A stretch of DNA of 64,000 bases from Azorhizobium oxalatiphilum. Its GTDB lineage: Bacteria; Pseudomonadota; Alphaproteobacteria; Rhizobiales; Xanthobacteraceae. The notes below the pieces were generated by a model, which was given only the letters and a program-made list of their open reading frames with translations, made no database searches and was not told the origin of the DNA. Positions 26,785 to 35,553 of the stretch are shown here, piece by piece. Numbering within the stretch: the stretch's first letter is position 1; each line of letters starts with the position of its first letter. The DNA is taken from NCBI RefSeq assembly GCF_014635325.1, contig NZ_BMCT01000008.1, forward strand, positions 1 to 64,000, in the 5' to 3' direction. The position numbers and the translations under genes were made by a program.

Positions 26785-29346
26785 ATGCTGCGTTCGTGGT
26801 TGAAGTCGCGCGACGCAGGCGGGGCGAGGGTCTTTGCCCGGTGGACACTGCCCGCTATCGCGGTGCTTGTGGCGGCGACGTTCGTCCTGTCCGCGGCTCT
26901 CCTCCTCCATGCCGGCCGGCAGGAGGATGACCGTTCGCGCATCCGTACCGAGACCCAGATCCGCGGGCTGATGGCCCAGGAGGAAGGCCGGCTCATGCGC
27001 ACGCTGGCCGCCTATGCGGACAGCGGCGACAGCTACGCCCATCTGCATCTCACCGTCGATCTGGACTGGGCCTTCACCCGCGACAATCTCGGCCCCAAGC
27101 TCCATCGCCTGCTGGGCATCGATCAGGTGCTGGTGATCGGCCCCGACGACCGGCCGGTCTATGAGCTGGTGGCCGGCATGCCGCGCACGCCCGATCCCGC
27201 CCATCTGCCGCCCGGCGTGCCGAGCACGCTGGAAGACGCGCGCGCGGGCTCTGTCCATGGCCTGTTCTGGGTGGATGACAAGCCGGCCATCCTGGGCGTC
27301 GCCGCCTTGACCCCCGGCGCCGACCCGACGCTGGCCCGCGACGGGCGCAAGGAGAGCCTGCTGCTCTTCGTGCGCTTCGTCAGCGACGACGTGCTCGGCC
27401 GCATCGGCCAGCAGATGGCGCTCGCCGACCTGCATCTGGCCCGTGAAAATGCCGCCGAGACCGAGCCGCTTGCCCTCTCCACCCGCAACGGTCCGCCGGT
27501 CAAGCTGCACTGGACCACCCATGCGCCCGGCCAGACCGTGACCGCCATGGTGCTGCCCTGGCTGATGGCCTCGGGCGGCGCGCTGGTGGTGCTGACCTGG
27601 CTGACGCTGGCCCACGCCTCCTCCAGCGCCCGCGAGATGGAGCGCGCCACCCGCCTGATGCACGACAATCGCGAGGCGCTGCTCGCCAGCGAGGGCCGGT
27701 TCCGCGACGTGGCCGAGGCCGCCTCCGACTGGATCTGGGAAACCGATTCCCGCTTCTGCCTCACCTATCTGTCCGAGCGCTTCGAGGTTCTGACCGGCCG
27801 CCCCGCCGCCGGCCTCATCGGCCAGCCGCTGGACCGCATCCTCAGCGCCACGGACGGTGCCTTCGCCGCTTGGGCCCAGCGGGCCGAGACCCATCCGCCC
27901 GTGCCGCTCACCTGCCGCTATGTGACGGCGGACGGCGCGACCCGCATCTGCCGGCTCGCCGCGCGGGCGGTGCGCGGGGCGGACGGCCGGATCACCGGCT
28001 TCCGCGGCACCGCCACCGACATCACCGCCGAGGTGGAGGCCCACCGGCAGGTGGAGCATCTGGCGCTGTACGATCCGCTCACCAGCCTGCCCAACCGCGC
28101 GCTGCTGATGGAATTCCTGGCCGGCGCGCTCTCGGGCGCGGAGGCCGGCAAGCGGAACGTGGCGGCGCTGCGTATCAGCCTCGTGGCCTTCAAGGCCGTC
28201 ACCGAGCGCTATGGCCTCCCGGCGGGCGACGATGTGCTCACCGACGCCGCCCAGCGGCTGCGCCAGAACATCCATGACAACGACCTCGTGGCCCGGCTGG
28301 GCGCGGAGGAGTTCGCGCTGGTGGCGAGCGCCCCGGCCAGCCGCGCCGCCATCGAGAGCATGTGCGCCCGCCTGCAGGCGGCGGTGAGCGCGCCCTACGT
28401 CCTGCCCGAGGGCGACGAGGTGCAGATCGGCTGCGCCATCGGCGTGGCGCTGGCGCCCGCCGATGCGGTCACGCCCGAGGATCTGCTGCGCTGCGCCGAG
28501 CTCGCCATGCAGTATGCGCAGGGAGAGGACGGGCCGGGCGTCGCCTTCTTCACCGCCGACATGAACGAGCAGGTGCGCACCAAGCGCACGCTGGAGCACG
28601 ATCTGCGCCGGACGGTGGGCAGCGAGGATTTCGTTCTCCTCTACCAGCCGCGCTACTGCACCGAGACGCTGGAGCTGGTGGCGGTGGAGGCGCTGGTGCG
28701 CTGGCTGCATCCGCGCTTCGGGCTGCTGTCGCCGGACCAGTTCATTCCGCTCGCCGAGAGCACGGGCCTCATCGTGCCGCTGGGCGAATGGGCGCTGCGC
28801 CGCGCCTGCTCGTGCATCGCCAAATGGCCGGATCTCGTGGTGTCGGTGAATGTGTCGCCGGTGCAGTTCCGGCAGGGCGACCAACTGCTGGAGGCCATCC
28901 GCTCGGCCCTGAAGGAGAGCGGCCTGCCGCCCCGCCGGCTGGAGCTGGAGCTGACCGAGAACGTGCTGATCGAGAATACCGAGAAGGCGCTGGAGGTGCT
29001 TCAGGAGATCAAGAAGCTGGGCGTGGGCCTCGCCATGGACGATTTCGGCACCGGCTATTCCTCGCTGAGCTATCTGCGCAACTTCCCCTTCGACCGCATC
29101 AAGATCGACCGCCGCTTCGTGAGCGACCTCGACCAGGGCCGGGACGGGCAGGGCATCGTGGAGGCCATTCTGGCGCTGGCGCGGGCGCTGGGGCTGGCGG
29201 TGACGGCGGAGGGCGTGGAGACGTCCAGCCAGTACAGCTGGCTGCGCAAGGGCGGCTGCGACGAGGTGCAGGGCTTCCACTTCGCGCGCCCGCAGTCGGA
29301 AGCCGACCTGCTGCTGCTGAAACCCCGCGTGCGTACTCACGCCTGA
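26785..29346 (+). CDS. CHASE4-PAS-GGDEF-EAL cyclic-di-GMP protein, probable phosphodiesterase
   Basis: 853 residues. Order: an N-terminal transmembrane helix (TLPAIAVLVAATFVLSAALL), a periplasmic CHASE4-type sensor (SGDSYAHLHLTVDLDWAFTR), a second transmembrane helix (LPWLMASGGALVVLTWLTLA), a PAS domain (about 305-420, AASDWIWETDSRFCLTYLSE), a GGDEF domain and an EAL domain. The GGDEF site reads GAEEF (ARLGAEEFALV), so cyclase activity is probably lost. The EAL domain keeps VEALVRW, ENVLIENTEK and the DDFGTGYSSL loop with DRIKIDRRFV, so c-di-GMP hydrolysis is expected. ATG 26785 places a normal membrane N-terminus. A sensory phosphodiesterase controlling motility or biofilm is inferred. Confidence 0.92.
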   Translation: MLRSWLKSRDAGGARVFARWTLPAIAVLVAATFVLSAALLLHAGRQEDDRSRIRTETQIRGLMAQEEGRLMRTLAAYADSGDSYAHLHLTVDLDWAFTRDNLGPKLHRLLGIDQVLVIGPDDRPVYELVAGMPRTPDPAHLPPGVPSTLEDARAGSVHGLFWVDDKPAILGVAALTPGADPTLARDGRKESLLLFVRFVSDDVLGRIGQQMALADLHLARENAAETEPLALSTRNGPPVKLHWTTHAPGQTVTAMVLPWLMASGGALVVLTWLTLAHASSSAREMERATRLMHDNREALLASEGRFRDVAEAASDWIWETDSRFCLTYLSERFEVLTGRPAAGLIGQPLDRILSATDGAFAAWAQRAETHPPVPLTCRYVTADGATRICRLAARAVRGADGRITGFRGTATDITAEVEAHRQVEHLALYDPLTSLPNRALLMEFLAGALSGAEAGKRNVAALRISLVAFKAVTERYGLPAGDDVLTDAAQRLRQNIHDNDLVARLGAEEFALVASAPASRAAIESMCARLQAAVSAPYVLPEGDEVQIGCAIGVALAPADAVTPEDLLRCAELAMQYAQGEDGPGVAFFTADMNEQVRTKRTLEHDLRRTVGSEDFVLLYQPRYCTETLELVAVEALVRWLHPRFGLLSPDQFIPLAESTGLIVPLGEWALRRACSCIAKWPDLVVSVNVSPVQFRQGDQLLEAIRSALKESGLPPRRLELELTENVLIENTEKALEVLQEIKKLGVGLAMDDFGTGYSSLSYLRNFPFDRIKIDRRFVSDLDQGRDGQGIVEAILALARALGLAVTAEGVETSSQYSWLRKGGCDEVQGFHFARPQSEADLLLLKPRVRTHA

Positions 29347-29412
29347 GAGCGCTGAAGGGGTGCCCGCCTGCGACTGATCGTGGCTTAGTCAGCGACCTGA
29401 ATGCAGCAATAC

Positions 29413-29525
29413 ATCGTCATCCCCGGACTTGATCCGGGGATCCACGTGGTACCGCTCGGATCGGTCTTCAGAGGTCTGTACTGTCGGCCTGACGTGGATG
29501 CCCGGGTCAAGCCCGGGCATGACGA
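29413..29525. repeat. REP/BIME-like palindromic element, copy 1
   Basis: Two palindromes flank a short variable spacer. The first is TCATCCCCGGACTTGATC with its complement GGGGAT, ending CCACGTGG. The second is GACGTGGATGCCCGGGTC with AAGCCCGGGCATGACGA. Copy 2 lies at 40382-40532 in inverted order. The element sits between convergent genes (EAL protein and lysA), as is usual for such repeats. Its chance translations (IPGLDPGIH and DARVKPGHD) are common mis-annotated peptides. Confidence 0.85.
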
Positions 29526-29591
29526 GCGGATAGGATGCGCGAGCCTTCGCAAGCCCGCTCGAAGCGCGCGCTCTCCTGCTCCTTCAGTCCC

Positions 29592-30857
29592 TCAGTCCAG
29601 CCAGCTCGGCAGGCGGTCGAGGGCGATCAGGGCGTCCACGTCCACGCGCGGGCGCACCACGGCGGCCTGCGGGCCGCTCACCAGCACTTCCGGGATCAGG
29701 GCGCGCGTGTTGTAGGTGCAGGCCTGCACCGCGCCATAGGCGCCCGCCGTCATCACCGCGATCAGGTCGCCGGGCACCAGCTCGGGCAGCGCGCGGTCGA
29801 GGGCCAGATAGTCGCCGGTCTCGCAGACCGGGCCCACCACATCCACCGTCTTCAGCGGCGCGTTGGGGCGGTTCAGCACCGGCAGCACGTCGTGATGCGC
29901 CTCGTAGAGCGTCGGGCGGATGAGGTCGTTCATGGCCGCGTCCACGATCACGAAGGTCTTGCCCTCGCCATGCTTCACATAGAGCACGCGGGCGACCAGG
30001 ATGCCGGCATTGGCCACGATCATGCGGCCCATCTCGAATACCAGCGGCAGGTCGAGCCCGCCCAGCGCCTTCTCCACCACCGCCGCATAGGCGTCGGGGG
30101 CGGGCGGGACCGGGTCGCCGGCCACGTAGGGCACGCCGAGGCCGCCGCCGAGGTCGATATGGCGCAGCTTGTGGCCCTGCGCGATCAGGTCGCGCGCCAG
30201 CTCGGCCAGCAGCGCGATGGCATTCTCGAACGGCGCCATGTCGGTGATCTGGCTGCCGATGTGCATGTCCACGCCGGTGATGGCGAGGCCGGGGAGCTTC
30301 GCCGCCTCCGCATAGACCTCCCGCGCCCGCGAGATCGGGATGCCGAACTTGTTCTCGGACTTGCCGGTGGAGATCTTGGCGTGGGTCTTGGCGTCCACGT
30401 CGGGATTGATGCGGATGGAGATGGGCGCGGTGCGGCCCATGCTGCTCGCCACCTGCGACAGCGCCACCAGCTCAGGCTCGCTCTCCACGTTGAAGCACAG
30501 GATGCCGGCGTCCAGCGCCGCCACCATCTCCTCGCGGGTCTTGCCGACGCCGGAGAAGACGATCTTCTGCGCCGGGATGCCGGCCGCCAGCGCGCGCTTC
30601 AGCTCGCCGCCGGACACGATGTCCGCGCCCGCGCCGAGCTTCGCCAGCGTGGCGATGACCGCCTGATTGGAATTGGCCTTCAGCGCGTAGCACAGCAGCA
30701 TCTCGCGCTTGGAGAAGGCGGCGCTGAAGACGCGGTAGTGGCGTTCGAGCGTGGCGGTGGAATAGCAGTAGAAGGGCGTGCCGACCTCGTCCGCGAGGGT
30801 GGTCAGGTCAACGTCCTCGGCCCGGAGGCGGCCGTCGTGATAAACGAAATGGTGCAT
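29592..30857 (-). CDS. lysA: Diaminopimelate decarboxylase
   Basis: The last step of lysine synthesis: decarboxylation of meso-diaminopimelate, PLP-dependent, fold type III. 421 residues. The PLP lysine is Lys60 in CYALKANSN. SGGELKRALAAGIPAQKIVF, GVDMHIGSQITDM, IDLGGGLGVPY and the dimer-partner motif GPVCETGDY are all present. One oddity: the usual Glu-Pro-Gly-Arg of the phosphate/substrate site reads VFEMGRMIVANAG, with Met for Pro. ATG 30857 gives the normal family N-terminus (MHHFVYHDGRL). It lies downstream of the LptM-like gene and argH on the same strand, an order familiar from alphaproteobacteria. Confidence 0.96.
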   Translation of the reverse strand: MHHFVYHDGRLRAEDVDLTTLADEVGTPFYCYSTATLERHYRVFSAAFSKREMLLCYALKANSNQAVIATLAKLGAGADIVSGGELKRALAAGIPAQKIVFSGVGKTREEMVAALDAGILCFNVESEPELVALSQVASSMGRTAPISIRINPDVDAKTHAKISTGKSENKFGIPISRAREVYAEAAKLPGLAITGVDMHIGSQITDMAPFENAIALLAELARDLIAQGHKLRHIDLGGGLGVPYVAGDPVPPAPDAYAAVVEKALGGLDLPLVFEMGRMIVANAGILVARVLYVKHGEGKTFVIVDAAMNDLIRPTLYEAHHDVLPVLNRPNAPLKTVDVVGPVCETGDYLALDRALPELVPGDLIAVMTAGAYGAVQACTYNTRALIPEVLVSGPQAAVVRPRVDVDALIALDRLPSWLD

Positions 30858-30880
30858 AGCCAGCGCAAGTCCACATTCAG

Positions 30881-30933
30881 CCTAGAGCATGTCCGGCTTT
30901 GATTGCTGCGCAATCCAGGCCGCAAGACATTCC
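30881..30933. repeat. Second dispersed palindromic repeat family, copy A
   Basis: Begins CCTAGAGCATGTCCGGC, contains TTTGATTGCTGCGCAATCC and ends CAAGACATTCC. Its reverse complement recurs at 59259-59312 with few differences. The core is a palindrome (GATTGC/GCAATC inside CGGCTT/AGGCCG). A separate small hairpin (GTTTCA 30952-30957, TGAAAC 30967-30972) follows. This stretch fills most of the 240 bases between lysA and the LptM-like gene. Confidence 0.75.
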
Positions 30934-31097
30934 CTATCGAAGAGTTGGCGTGTTTCAGTGCTTCCATGAAACAGTGAAACGCTCCAGGCGCGCGCGTTTC
31001 CGCGCGGCGACGGCGCAGTCCCTAGCATGCTTGGGAGGCGGATTCACGGGTCAGATGACATCCGATCCAATCCGGCCCCGCCGGATCGGCGTTCTGC

Positions 31098-31424
31098 TCA
31101 GAGCAGGCCGTCGAGGATGAAGGGCTTGTTGGGGCGCTTCACTTCATTGAGGGGCACCGGCGCGGCCGTGGAGCCGCCAGCCTGTGCGCCCGTGGCGCCG
31201 CCGCTGCTGCCGAGTCCGCCGCCGCCGGTGGTGGAGCCCACGGACGAGGTGATGTTCACCCGGCTGGTGGCGCTGGGTCCGCTGGTGGCGCTGTGGGAGT
31301 CCGGGGCCGGCTGGCCGTTGGCGGCCTGCGGGGGCTCCAGCGGACCTTTCACGCCGCAACCGGCAAGGGTCCCGGCACAGGCGAGGACCAAGGCAAGGGC
31401 GGGGAAGCGAAAGCGTCGGGACAC
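31098..31424 (-). CDS. LptM-like small lipoprotein
   Basis: 108 residues starting at GTG 31424 (TGAGGTG lies just upstream). The signal peptide (RRFRFPALALVLACAGTLAG) is followed by the lipobox cysteine at residue 23 in LAGCGVKGPLEPP. This is the YifL/LptM signature; in E. coli LptM assists maturation of the LPS transporter LptD. The rest is low-complexity and Gly/Ser/Ala-rich, longer than the short E. coli protein, ending VKRPNKPFILDGLL. Encoded between argH/bluB and lysA, the usual neighbourhood in this class. ATG 31523 further upstream gives a poorer N-terminus. Confidence 0.8.
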   Translation of the reverse strand: MSRRFRFPALALVLACAGTLAGCGVKGPLEPPQAANGQPAPDSHSATSGPSATSRVNITSSVGSTTGGGGLGSSGGATGAQAGGSTAAPVPLNEVKRPNKPFILDGLL

Positions 31425-31550
31425 GGAACACCTCAGGCAAGAACGCGTCGCCACTATAGCGACCGGTACGGCGAAGGCGAGCCCCAGAAGGACACACCTC
31501 CCGGTGCATCTGATCGGGGTCACGACCTTGTCAGGGCAGGACGCACAGCT

Positions 31551-32189
31551 TCAGCGGCGCAGCAGAAAGCTCTCAGCGGGGCGGCGGTGATCCCAGCCGG
31601 ATAGTTCCAGCGTCGGCACCTCGTGCTCCGCCTGCGGATGGCCGATGCATAGATAGCCGACGAAATGCCAGCCCTCCGGCACCTCCAGCGCCCGCCCGAC
31701 GCCTGCGGGATCGAGAATAGACACCCAGCCCACCCCGATGCCCTCGGCGCGGGCGGCCAGCCACAGGGTGTGGATGGCGAGCACGGCGGAATAGTCGATG
31801 GCCTCCGGCATGGTGCGGCGGCCGAGGCCGTGGCCCTGCGCGGTGGCCGCATCGGCGAACACGGCCAGATGGCAGGGGGCGTCATCCAGCCCCGCCAGCT
31901 TGAGCCGGGCATAGGCCGTCTGCCGGCAGCTGTCCTGCGCCGCCAGCGCCTCCGCGTTCGCCGCCTCGAAATTGGCGCGGATGGCGGCGCGGCGGGCGGG
32001 CTCCGTCACTTCCACGAAGCGCCACGGCTGCGACAGGCCCACCGAGGGCGCAAGGCAGGCGGTGGCGATGAGCCGCTCCAGCAGGCCCTCGGGCAAGGGA
32101 TCGGTGCGGAAGGCGCGCACATCCCGCCGCCACGCGAAGAGCTGGTGAAGCTCCTCGCGAAAGGCGGGGGAAAAGCGCGGCCCGCTCAC
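31551..32189 (-). CDS. bluB: 5,6-Dimethylbenzimidazole synthase
   Basis: A 212-residue flavin-destroying nitroreductase-fold enzyme that converts FMNH2 to the lower ligand of vitamin B12. Landmarks: the [16 protein letters not shown] opening, [52 protein letters not shown], and the C-terminal [19 protein letters not shown]. The GTG start at 32189 overlaps the argH stop (GTGA), giving translational coupling with an unrelated pathway gene. B12 is needed by the ethylmalonyl-CoA pathway mutases implied by the mcd gene in this window. Confidence 0.93.
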   Translation of the reverse strand: MSGPRFSPAFREELHQLFAWRRDVRAFRTDPLPEGLLERLIATACLAPSVGLSQPWRFVEVTEPARRAAIRANFEAANAEALAAQDSCRQTAYARLKLAGLDDAPCHLAVFADAATAQGHGLGRRTMPEAIDYSAVLAIHTLWLAARAEGIGVGWVSILDPAGVGRALEVPEGWHFVGYLCIGHPQAEHEVPTLELSGWDHRRPAESFLLRR

Positions 32190-33571
32190 GCCGCGCCGAG
32201 CTTCTTCAGCCAGCGGCGGGCCTGCTGGCGCACGCGGGCCGGGGCCGTGCCGCCATAGGAGGTGCGGCTGCGCACGGAGGCGGTGACGGTGAGCACCGAA
32301 TACACATCCTGCGTGATGCGCTTCTCCACCTGCTGCATGTCCGCCAGCGGCACCCGGTGCAGCGGCAGATTGCGCTCGGAGGCGAGGCCCACGATGCGGC
32401 CGGTGACGTGATGGGCATCGCGGAACGGGATGTTCAGCGTGCGCACCAGCCAGTCGGCGAGATCGGTGGCGGTGGCATAGCCCTGCCCGGCGGCGGCCTT
32501 CATGCGGGCCGCATCCGGCTCCATGTCGCGCACCATGCCGGCCATGGCGGCGATCACCAGCGAGAAGGACGAGAAGGCGTCGAAGGCGCCTTCCTTGTCT
32601 TCCTGCATGTCCTTGGCATAGGCCAGCGGCAGGCCCTTCATCACCACGAGGATGCCGGTGAGCGCGCCGATGATGCGGCCGGCCTTGGCCCGCACCAGCT
32701 CGGCGGCGTCGGGATTGCGCTTCTGCGGCATGATGGACGAGCCGCTGGTGAAGGCATCCGACAGCCGGATCAGGCTGAAGGCCGGCGAGGTCCAGATCAC
32801 GATCTCTTCAGCGAAGCGCGAGAGATGGATGGCGCAGATGGAGGCGGCCGAGAGCGTCTCCATCACGAAGTCGCGGTCGGACACCGCGTCCAGCGAATTG
32901 GCGGTCGGCCGGTCGAAGCCGAGCGACTTGGCGGTGGCATCGCGGTCGATGGGGAAGGAGGTGCCGGCGAGCGCGGCCGAGCCCAGCGGGCTCTCGTTGA
33001 GGCGCTTGCGAGCATCGGCCAGACGGCCCCGGTCGCGGCCCAGCATCTCCACATAGGCCATCAGATGGTGGCCGAACGTCACCGGCTGCGCGGTCTGGAG
33101 ATGGGTGAAGCCGGGCATGACGGTGGCCGCATGGGCCAGCGCCTTCTCGGACAACGCCACCTGAAGGTCGGCGATCTGGGCGTCGAGCGCATCCACCGTG
33201 TCGCGCACATAGAGGCGGAAGTCGGTGGCCACCTGATCGTTGCGCGAACGGGCGGTGTGCAGGCGGCCGGCGGGGGCGCCGATGATCTCGGCGAGGCGGG
33301 ACTCCACGTTCATGTGGATGTCCTCCAGCTCGCGCTTGAAGGAGAATTTGCCGGCCTCGATCTCTGACAGGATCGTGTCTAGACCCTTCTGGATCTTCTG
33401 AGCATCTTTTGCCGCGATGATCTTCTGGGCGGCCAGCATGGCCGCATGGGCCTTGGAGCCGGCGATGTCCTGGGCGTAAAGACGCTGATCGAAGCCGATG
33501 GAGGCGTTGATCTCCTCCATGATGGCGTCAGGCCCGGTGGCGAACCGCCCGCCCCACATCTTGTTGCTCAT
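32186..33571 (-). CDS. argH: Argininosuccinate lyase
   Basis: Cleaves argininosuccinate to arginine and fumarate. 461 residues, the normal length. N-terminal [40 protein letters not shown], the catalytic His region [20 protein letters not shown] and the superfamily signature [12 protein letters not shown] are intact. The stop overlaps the bluB start. Only 12 bases separate its ATG from the divergent tlpA ATG, so its promoter must lie within or across the tlpA start region. Confidence 0.97.
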   Translation of the reverse strand: MSNKMWGGRFATGPDAIMEEINASIGFDQRLYAQDIAGSKAHAAMLAAQKIIAAKDAQKIQKGLDTILSEIEAGKFSFKRELEDIHMNVESRLAEIIGAPAGRLHTARSRNDQVATDFRLYVRDTVDALDAQIADLQVALSEKALAHAATVMPGFTHLQTAQPVTFGHHLMAYVEMLGRDRGRLADARKRLNESPLGSAALAGTSFPIDRDATAKSLGFDRPTANSLDAVSDRDFVMETLSAASICAIHLSRFAEEIVIWTSPAFSLIRLSDAFTSGSSIMPQKRNPDAAELVRAKAGRIIGALTGILVVMKGLPLAYAKDMQEDKEGAFDAFSSFSLVIAAMAGMVRDMEPDAARMKAAAGQGYATATDLADWLVRTLNIPFRDAHHVTGRIVGLASERNLPLHRVPLADMQQVEKRITQDVYSVLTVTASVRSRTSYGGTAPARVRQQARRWLKKLGAA

Positions 33572-33583
33572 GACGGACCTCCG

Positions 33584-34375
33584 ATGACCGATACCAAGCT
33601 GCCGCGCCCGGAAAACGACCCAGTGTCGAACCCTGCCCCGGCCGCGCCGCGCGCCGCCCGCAAGGGGCCGTGGGGCATGATCGGTCTGGTGGCGGGAGCA
33701 ACGGTGGCTGGGGCCGTGGTCGGCGCGCTCGCCCTATACGGGATGAATGGCCTCCCCGGCAATGCGTCGGCGACGAAACCGCTGACCGCCGAGACCAAAC
33801 CACAGGCGGATGGCACCGTCCCCGCCGCCACCGCCGCCCTGAGCGATCCCGATTGCACCGGCGCCGTGACCACCGCCAAGGGCCTCGCGCCGCTGGCCAA
33901 GGGCGAGCTTGCGGCCTTCAGTCTCGCCACCACGCCCCGCCGTCTGCCGGAACTGGCCTTCACCGATGCGGACGGCAAGCCCGTGACGCTCGCCGACCTG
34001 AAGGGCAAGACGCTGCTGGTGAATCTGTGGGCCACGTGGTGCGTGCCCTGCCGCAAGGAAATGCCCGCCCTCGATCAGCTGGAGAAGGTTGCCGGCGGCA
34101 AGGACTTTCAGGTGGTGGCGATCAATCTGGATACCCGCGACCCGAAGAAGCCGCATGCCTTCCTGAAGGAGATCGGCGTTTCCGCGCTGGCCTTCTATGC
34201 GGACCCGGAGACGAAGAGCTTCCAGGCGCTGCGCAGCGTCGGGCGCGGCTTCGGCCTGCCGACGACGCTTCTGGTGGATGCCAAGGGCTGCGAACTGGGT
34301 TTCCTTGCGGGGCCGGCGGAATGGGCCTCGGAGGACGCGCTCGCGCTGATCCGCAAGGCCACGCAGGGGATCTGA
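33584..34375 (+). CDS. tlpA: TlpA-type membrane-anchored thioredoxin
   Basis: 263 residues: a short cytoplasmic tail, one transmembrane anchor ([20 protein letters not shown], about 31-50), a linker and a periplasmic thioredoxin fold with the active site [13 protein letters not shown] (Cys153, Cys156). TlpA in Bradyrhizobium keeps the Cu-A site cysteines of cytochrome oxidase reduced, which suits its place beside the fixLJ oxygen-response genes. The cis-Pro region is [17 protein letters not shown] 33584 is chosen as the first start after argH; upstream extension would run into the argH coding region. Confidence 0.9.
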   Translation: MTDTKLPRPENDPVSNPAPAAPRAARKGPWGMIGLVAGATVAGAVVGALALYGMNGLPGNASATKPLTAETKPQADGTVPAATAALSDPDCTGAVTTAKGLAPLAKGELAAFSLATTPRRLPELAFTDADGKPVTLADLKGKTLLVNLWATWCVPCRKEMPALDQLEKVAGGKDFQVVAINLDTRDPKKPHAFLKEIGVSALAFYADPETKSFQALRSVGRGFGLPTTLLVDAKGCELGFLAGPAEWASEDALALIRKATQGI

Positions 34376-34399
34376 AGGGCCGGCCGGACGGGCCGGTGG

Positions 34400-34813
34400 C
34401 TACTGCGCCGGGCGCAGGAACGTGTCGCGCACCGCATCGCTCAGGGCGTTGGAGAACAGCGGCTTCTCGATGATGGCGATGCCCGCCTTGTTGGCGCGGC
34501 GGCGCACCAGCTCCGTGGGGTGGCTGGTGATCAGGATCGCCGGCCACTGCATGTGGCGCTTCTTCAATTCGCGCAGCAGCTCAAGGCCGTTGAGGCCGGG
34601 CAGATTGTAGTCGATCACCAGACAGCCGCGCGTGGGCAGGCCGGTCATGTCCTCGTGCAGGATTTCGTCCGCGGTGGCGAAGATGCGCACGTCGAAGCCT
34701 TCCAGCTCCAGCGCGAACTTGAGCGACCCGCGCACTGCGGGATCGTCATCCACCACGACCACCACCGGTGAGGCGGGGCGGTCGATGGCCTGTTCATCGC
34801 CAATTTGGAGCAT
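34400..34813 (-). CDS. Single-domain response regulator of the fix locus
   Basis: 137 residues comprising only a receiver domain. The acidic pocket is VVVVVDDDPAVR (Asp22-24), the phospho-acceptor is Asp68 in CLVIDYNLPGLNG, the Thr/Ser site is ILITSHP, and Lys is in IEKPLFSNA. There is no output domain. A perfect FixK box (34889-34902) and a small stem-loop (GGCAGCC 34830-34836, GGCTGCC 34843-34849) precede it, and GAGG is the likely Shine-Dalgarno. The order fixL-fixJ-receiver-fixK matches Bradyrhizobium, where the equivalent lone receiver is FixK2-dependent. A phosphate sink or feedback role on FixL is possible but inferred. Confidence 0.9.
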   Translation of the reverse strand: MLQIGDEQAIDRPASPVVVVVDDDPAVRGSLKFALELEGFDVRIFATADEILHEDMTGLPTRGCLVIDYNLPGLNGLELLRELKKRHMQWPAILITSHPTELVRRRANKAGIAIIEKPLFSNALSDAVRDTFLRPAQ

Positions 34814-34888
34814 AGGGTGCCTCGGGCAAGGCAGCCTCGCCGGGCTGCCCGCAGGCCGTCACCATCGCGGTTCCGGGCCTTGCGGACC

Positions 34889-34902
34889 TTGAGTTAAATC
34901 AA
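34889..34902. promoter_or_regulatory. FixK/FNR box upstream of the lone receiver gene
   Basis: TTGAGTTAAATCAA is a perfect TTGA-N6-TCAA dyad. It is centred 82 bases upstream of the receiver ATG, so a class II site at -41 would put the transcript start about 40 bases before the ATG. It lies 16-29 bases inside the gap after... the fixJ stop at 34918, allowing the receiver to be induced separately from fixLJ. Confidence 0.85.
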
Positions 34903-34917
34903 GGGACGGGACGGGGG

Positions 34918-35553
34918 CTACTGCCGTACCGGGATGTCCCCCGGCGCAATGCCCGCCAGCAGCGCCATGCGCACCAGCTCGGGCAGGCTGGCGGCCTGCA
35001 TCTTGGTCATCACATTGGCCCGGTAGACCTCCACCGTGCGCGGGCTGATGCCAAGGTCATAGGCGATGGTCTTGTTGGCATGGCCGGCGACCAGACATTC
35101 CAGCACCTGCCGCTCGCGCTGGGACAAGGCGGCGAGCCGGCGCACCACCTCGCCGCGCAGGCCGTCTTCCCGCTCGGCGGCGGCGGTGCGGCCGAGGCAG
35201 GTCTTCACCGCCCCCAGCATGGCGGTGTCGTCGAACGGTTTTTCGAGGAAGTCGGCGGCGCCGAGCTTCATGGCCTCGACGGCGAGGGGCACGTCGCCAT
35301 GGCCGGTCATGACGATGACGGAGACGCGGGCGCCGCGGTCGTTCAGCTCCTTGAGCAGGTCCACGCCGCTCATGCCGGGCATGCGCACATCCGTGACCAC
35401 GCAGCCCCGGTCCAGCGCCACGCCGGCATCGAGGAAGGCAAGGGCGGAGGTGTGCTGCTGCACGGGGATGCCGGAACTCTCCAGCAGGAAGGCAAGGGAT
35501 TCGCGGACCGCGTCGTCGTCGTCGATCACATGCACCGGAAGCGCATCAGGCAT
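34918..35553 (-). CDS. fixJ: Two-component response regulator FixJ
   Basis: 211 residues. The receiver domain has DDDD near residue 11, phospho-acceptor Asp55 in [33 protein letters not shown] and Lys in LEKPFDD. The LuxR-type HTH is [20 protein letters not shown], then [20 protein letters not shown]. FixJ phosphorylated by FixL activates fixK under low oxygen. The ATG at 35553 overlaps the fixL stop by 8 bases (ATGCCTGA). The upstream frame to 35751 lies antiparallel to nothing useful and is only the fixL region read in another frame. Confidence 0.96.
   Translation of the reverse strand: MPDALPVHVIDDDDAVRESLAFLLESSGIPVQQHTSALAFLDAGVALDRGCVVTDVRMPGMSGVDLLKELNDRGARVSVIVMTGHGDVPLAVEAMKLGAADFLEKPFDDTAMLGAVKTCLGRTAAAEREDGLRGEVVRRLAALSQRERQVLECLVAGHANKTIAYDLGISPRTVEVYRANVMTKMQAASLPELVRMALLAGIAPGDIPVRQ

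Noticed and set aside
29401-29715. Small frame beginning MQQYIVIPGLDPGIHV
   Set aside because: It is a translation of the REP/BIME-like palindromic repeat; IPGLDPGIH and DARVKPGHD are hallmark spurious peptides of this element.
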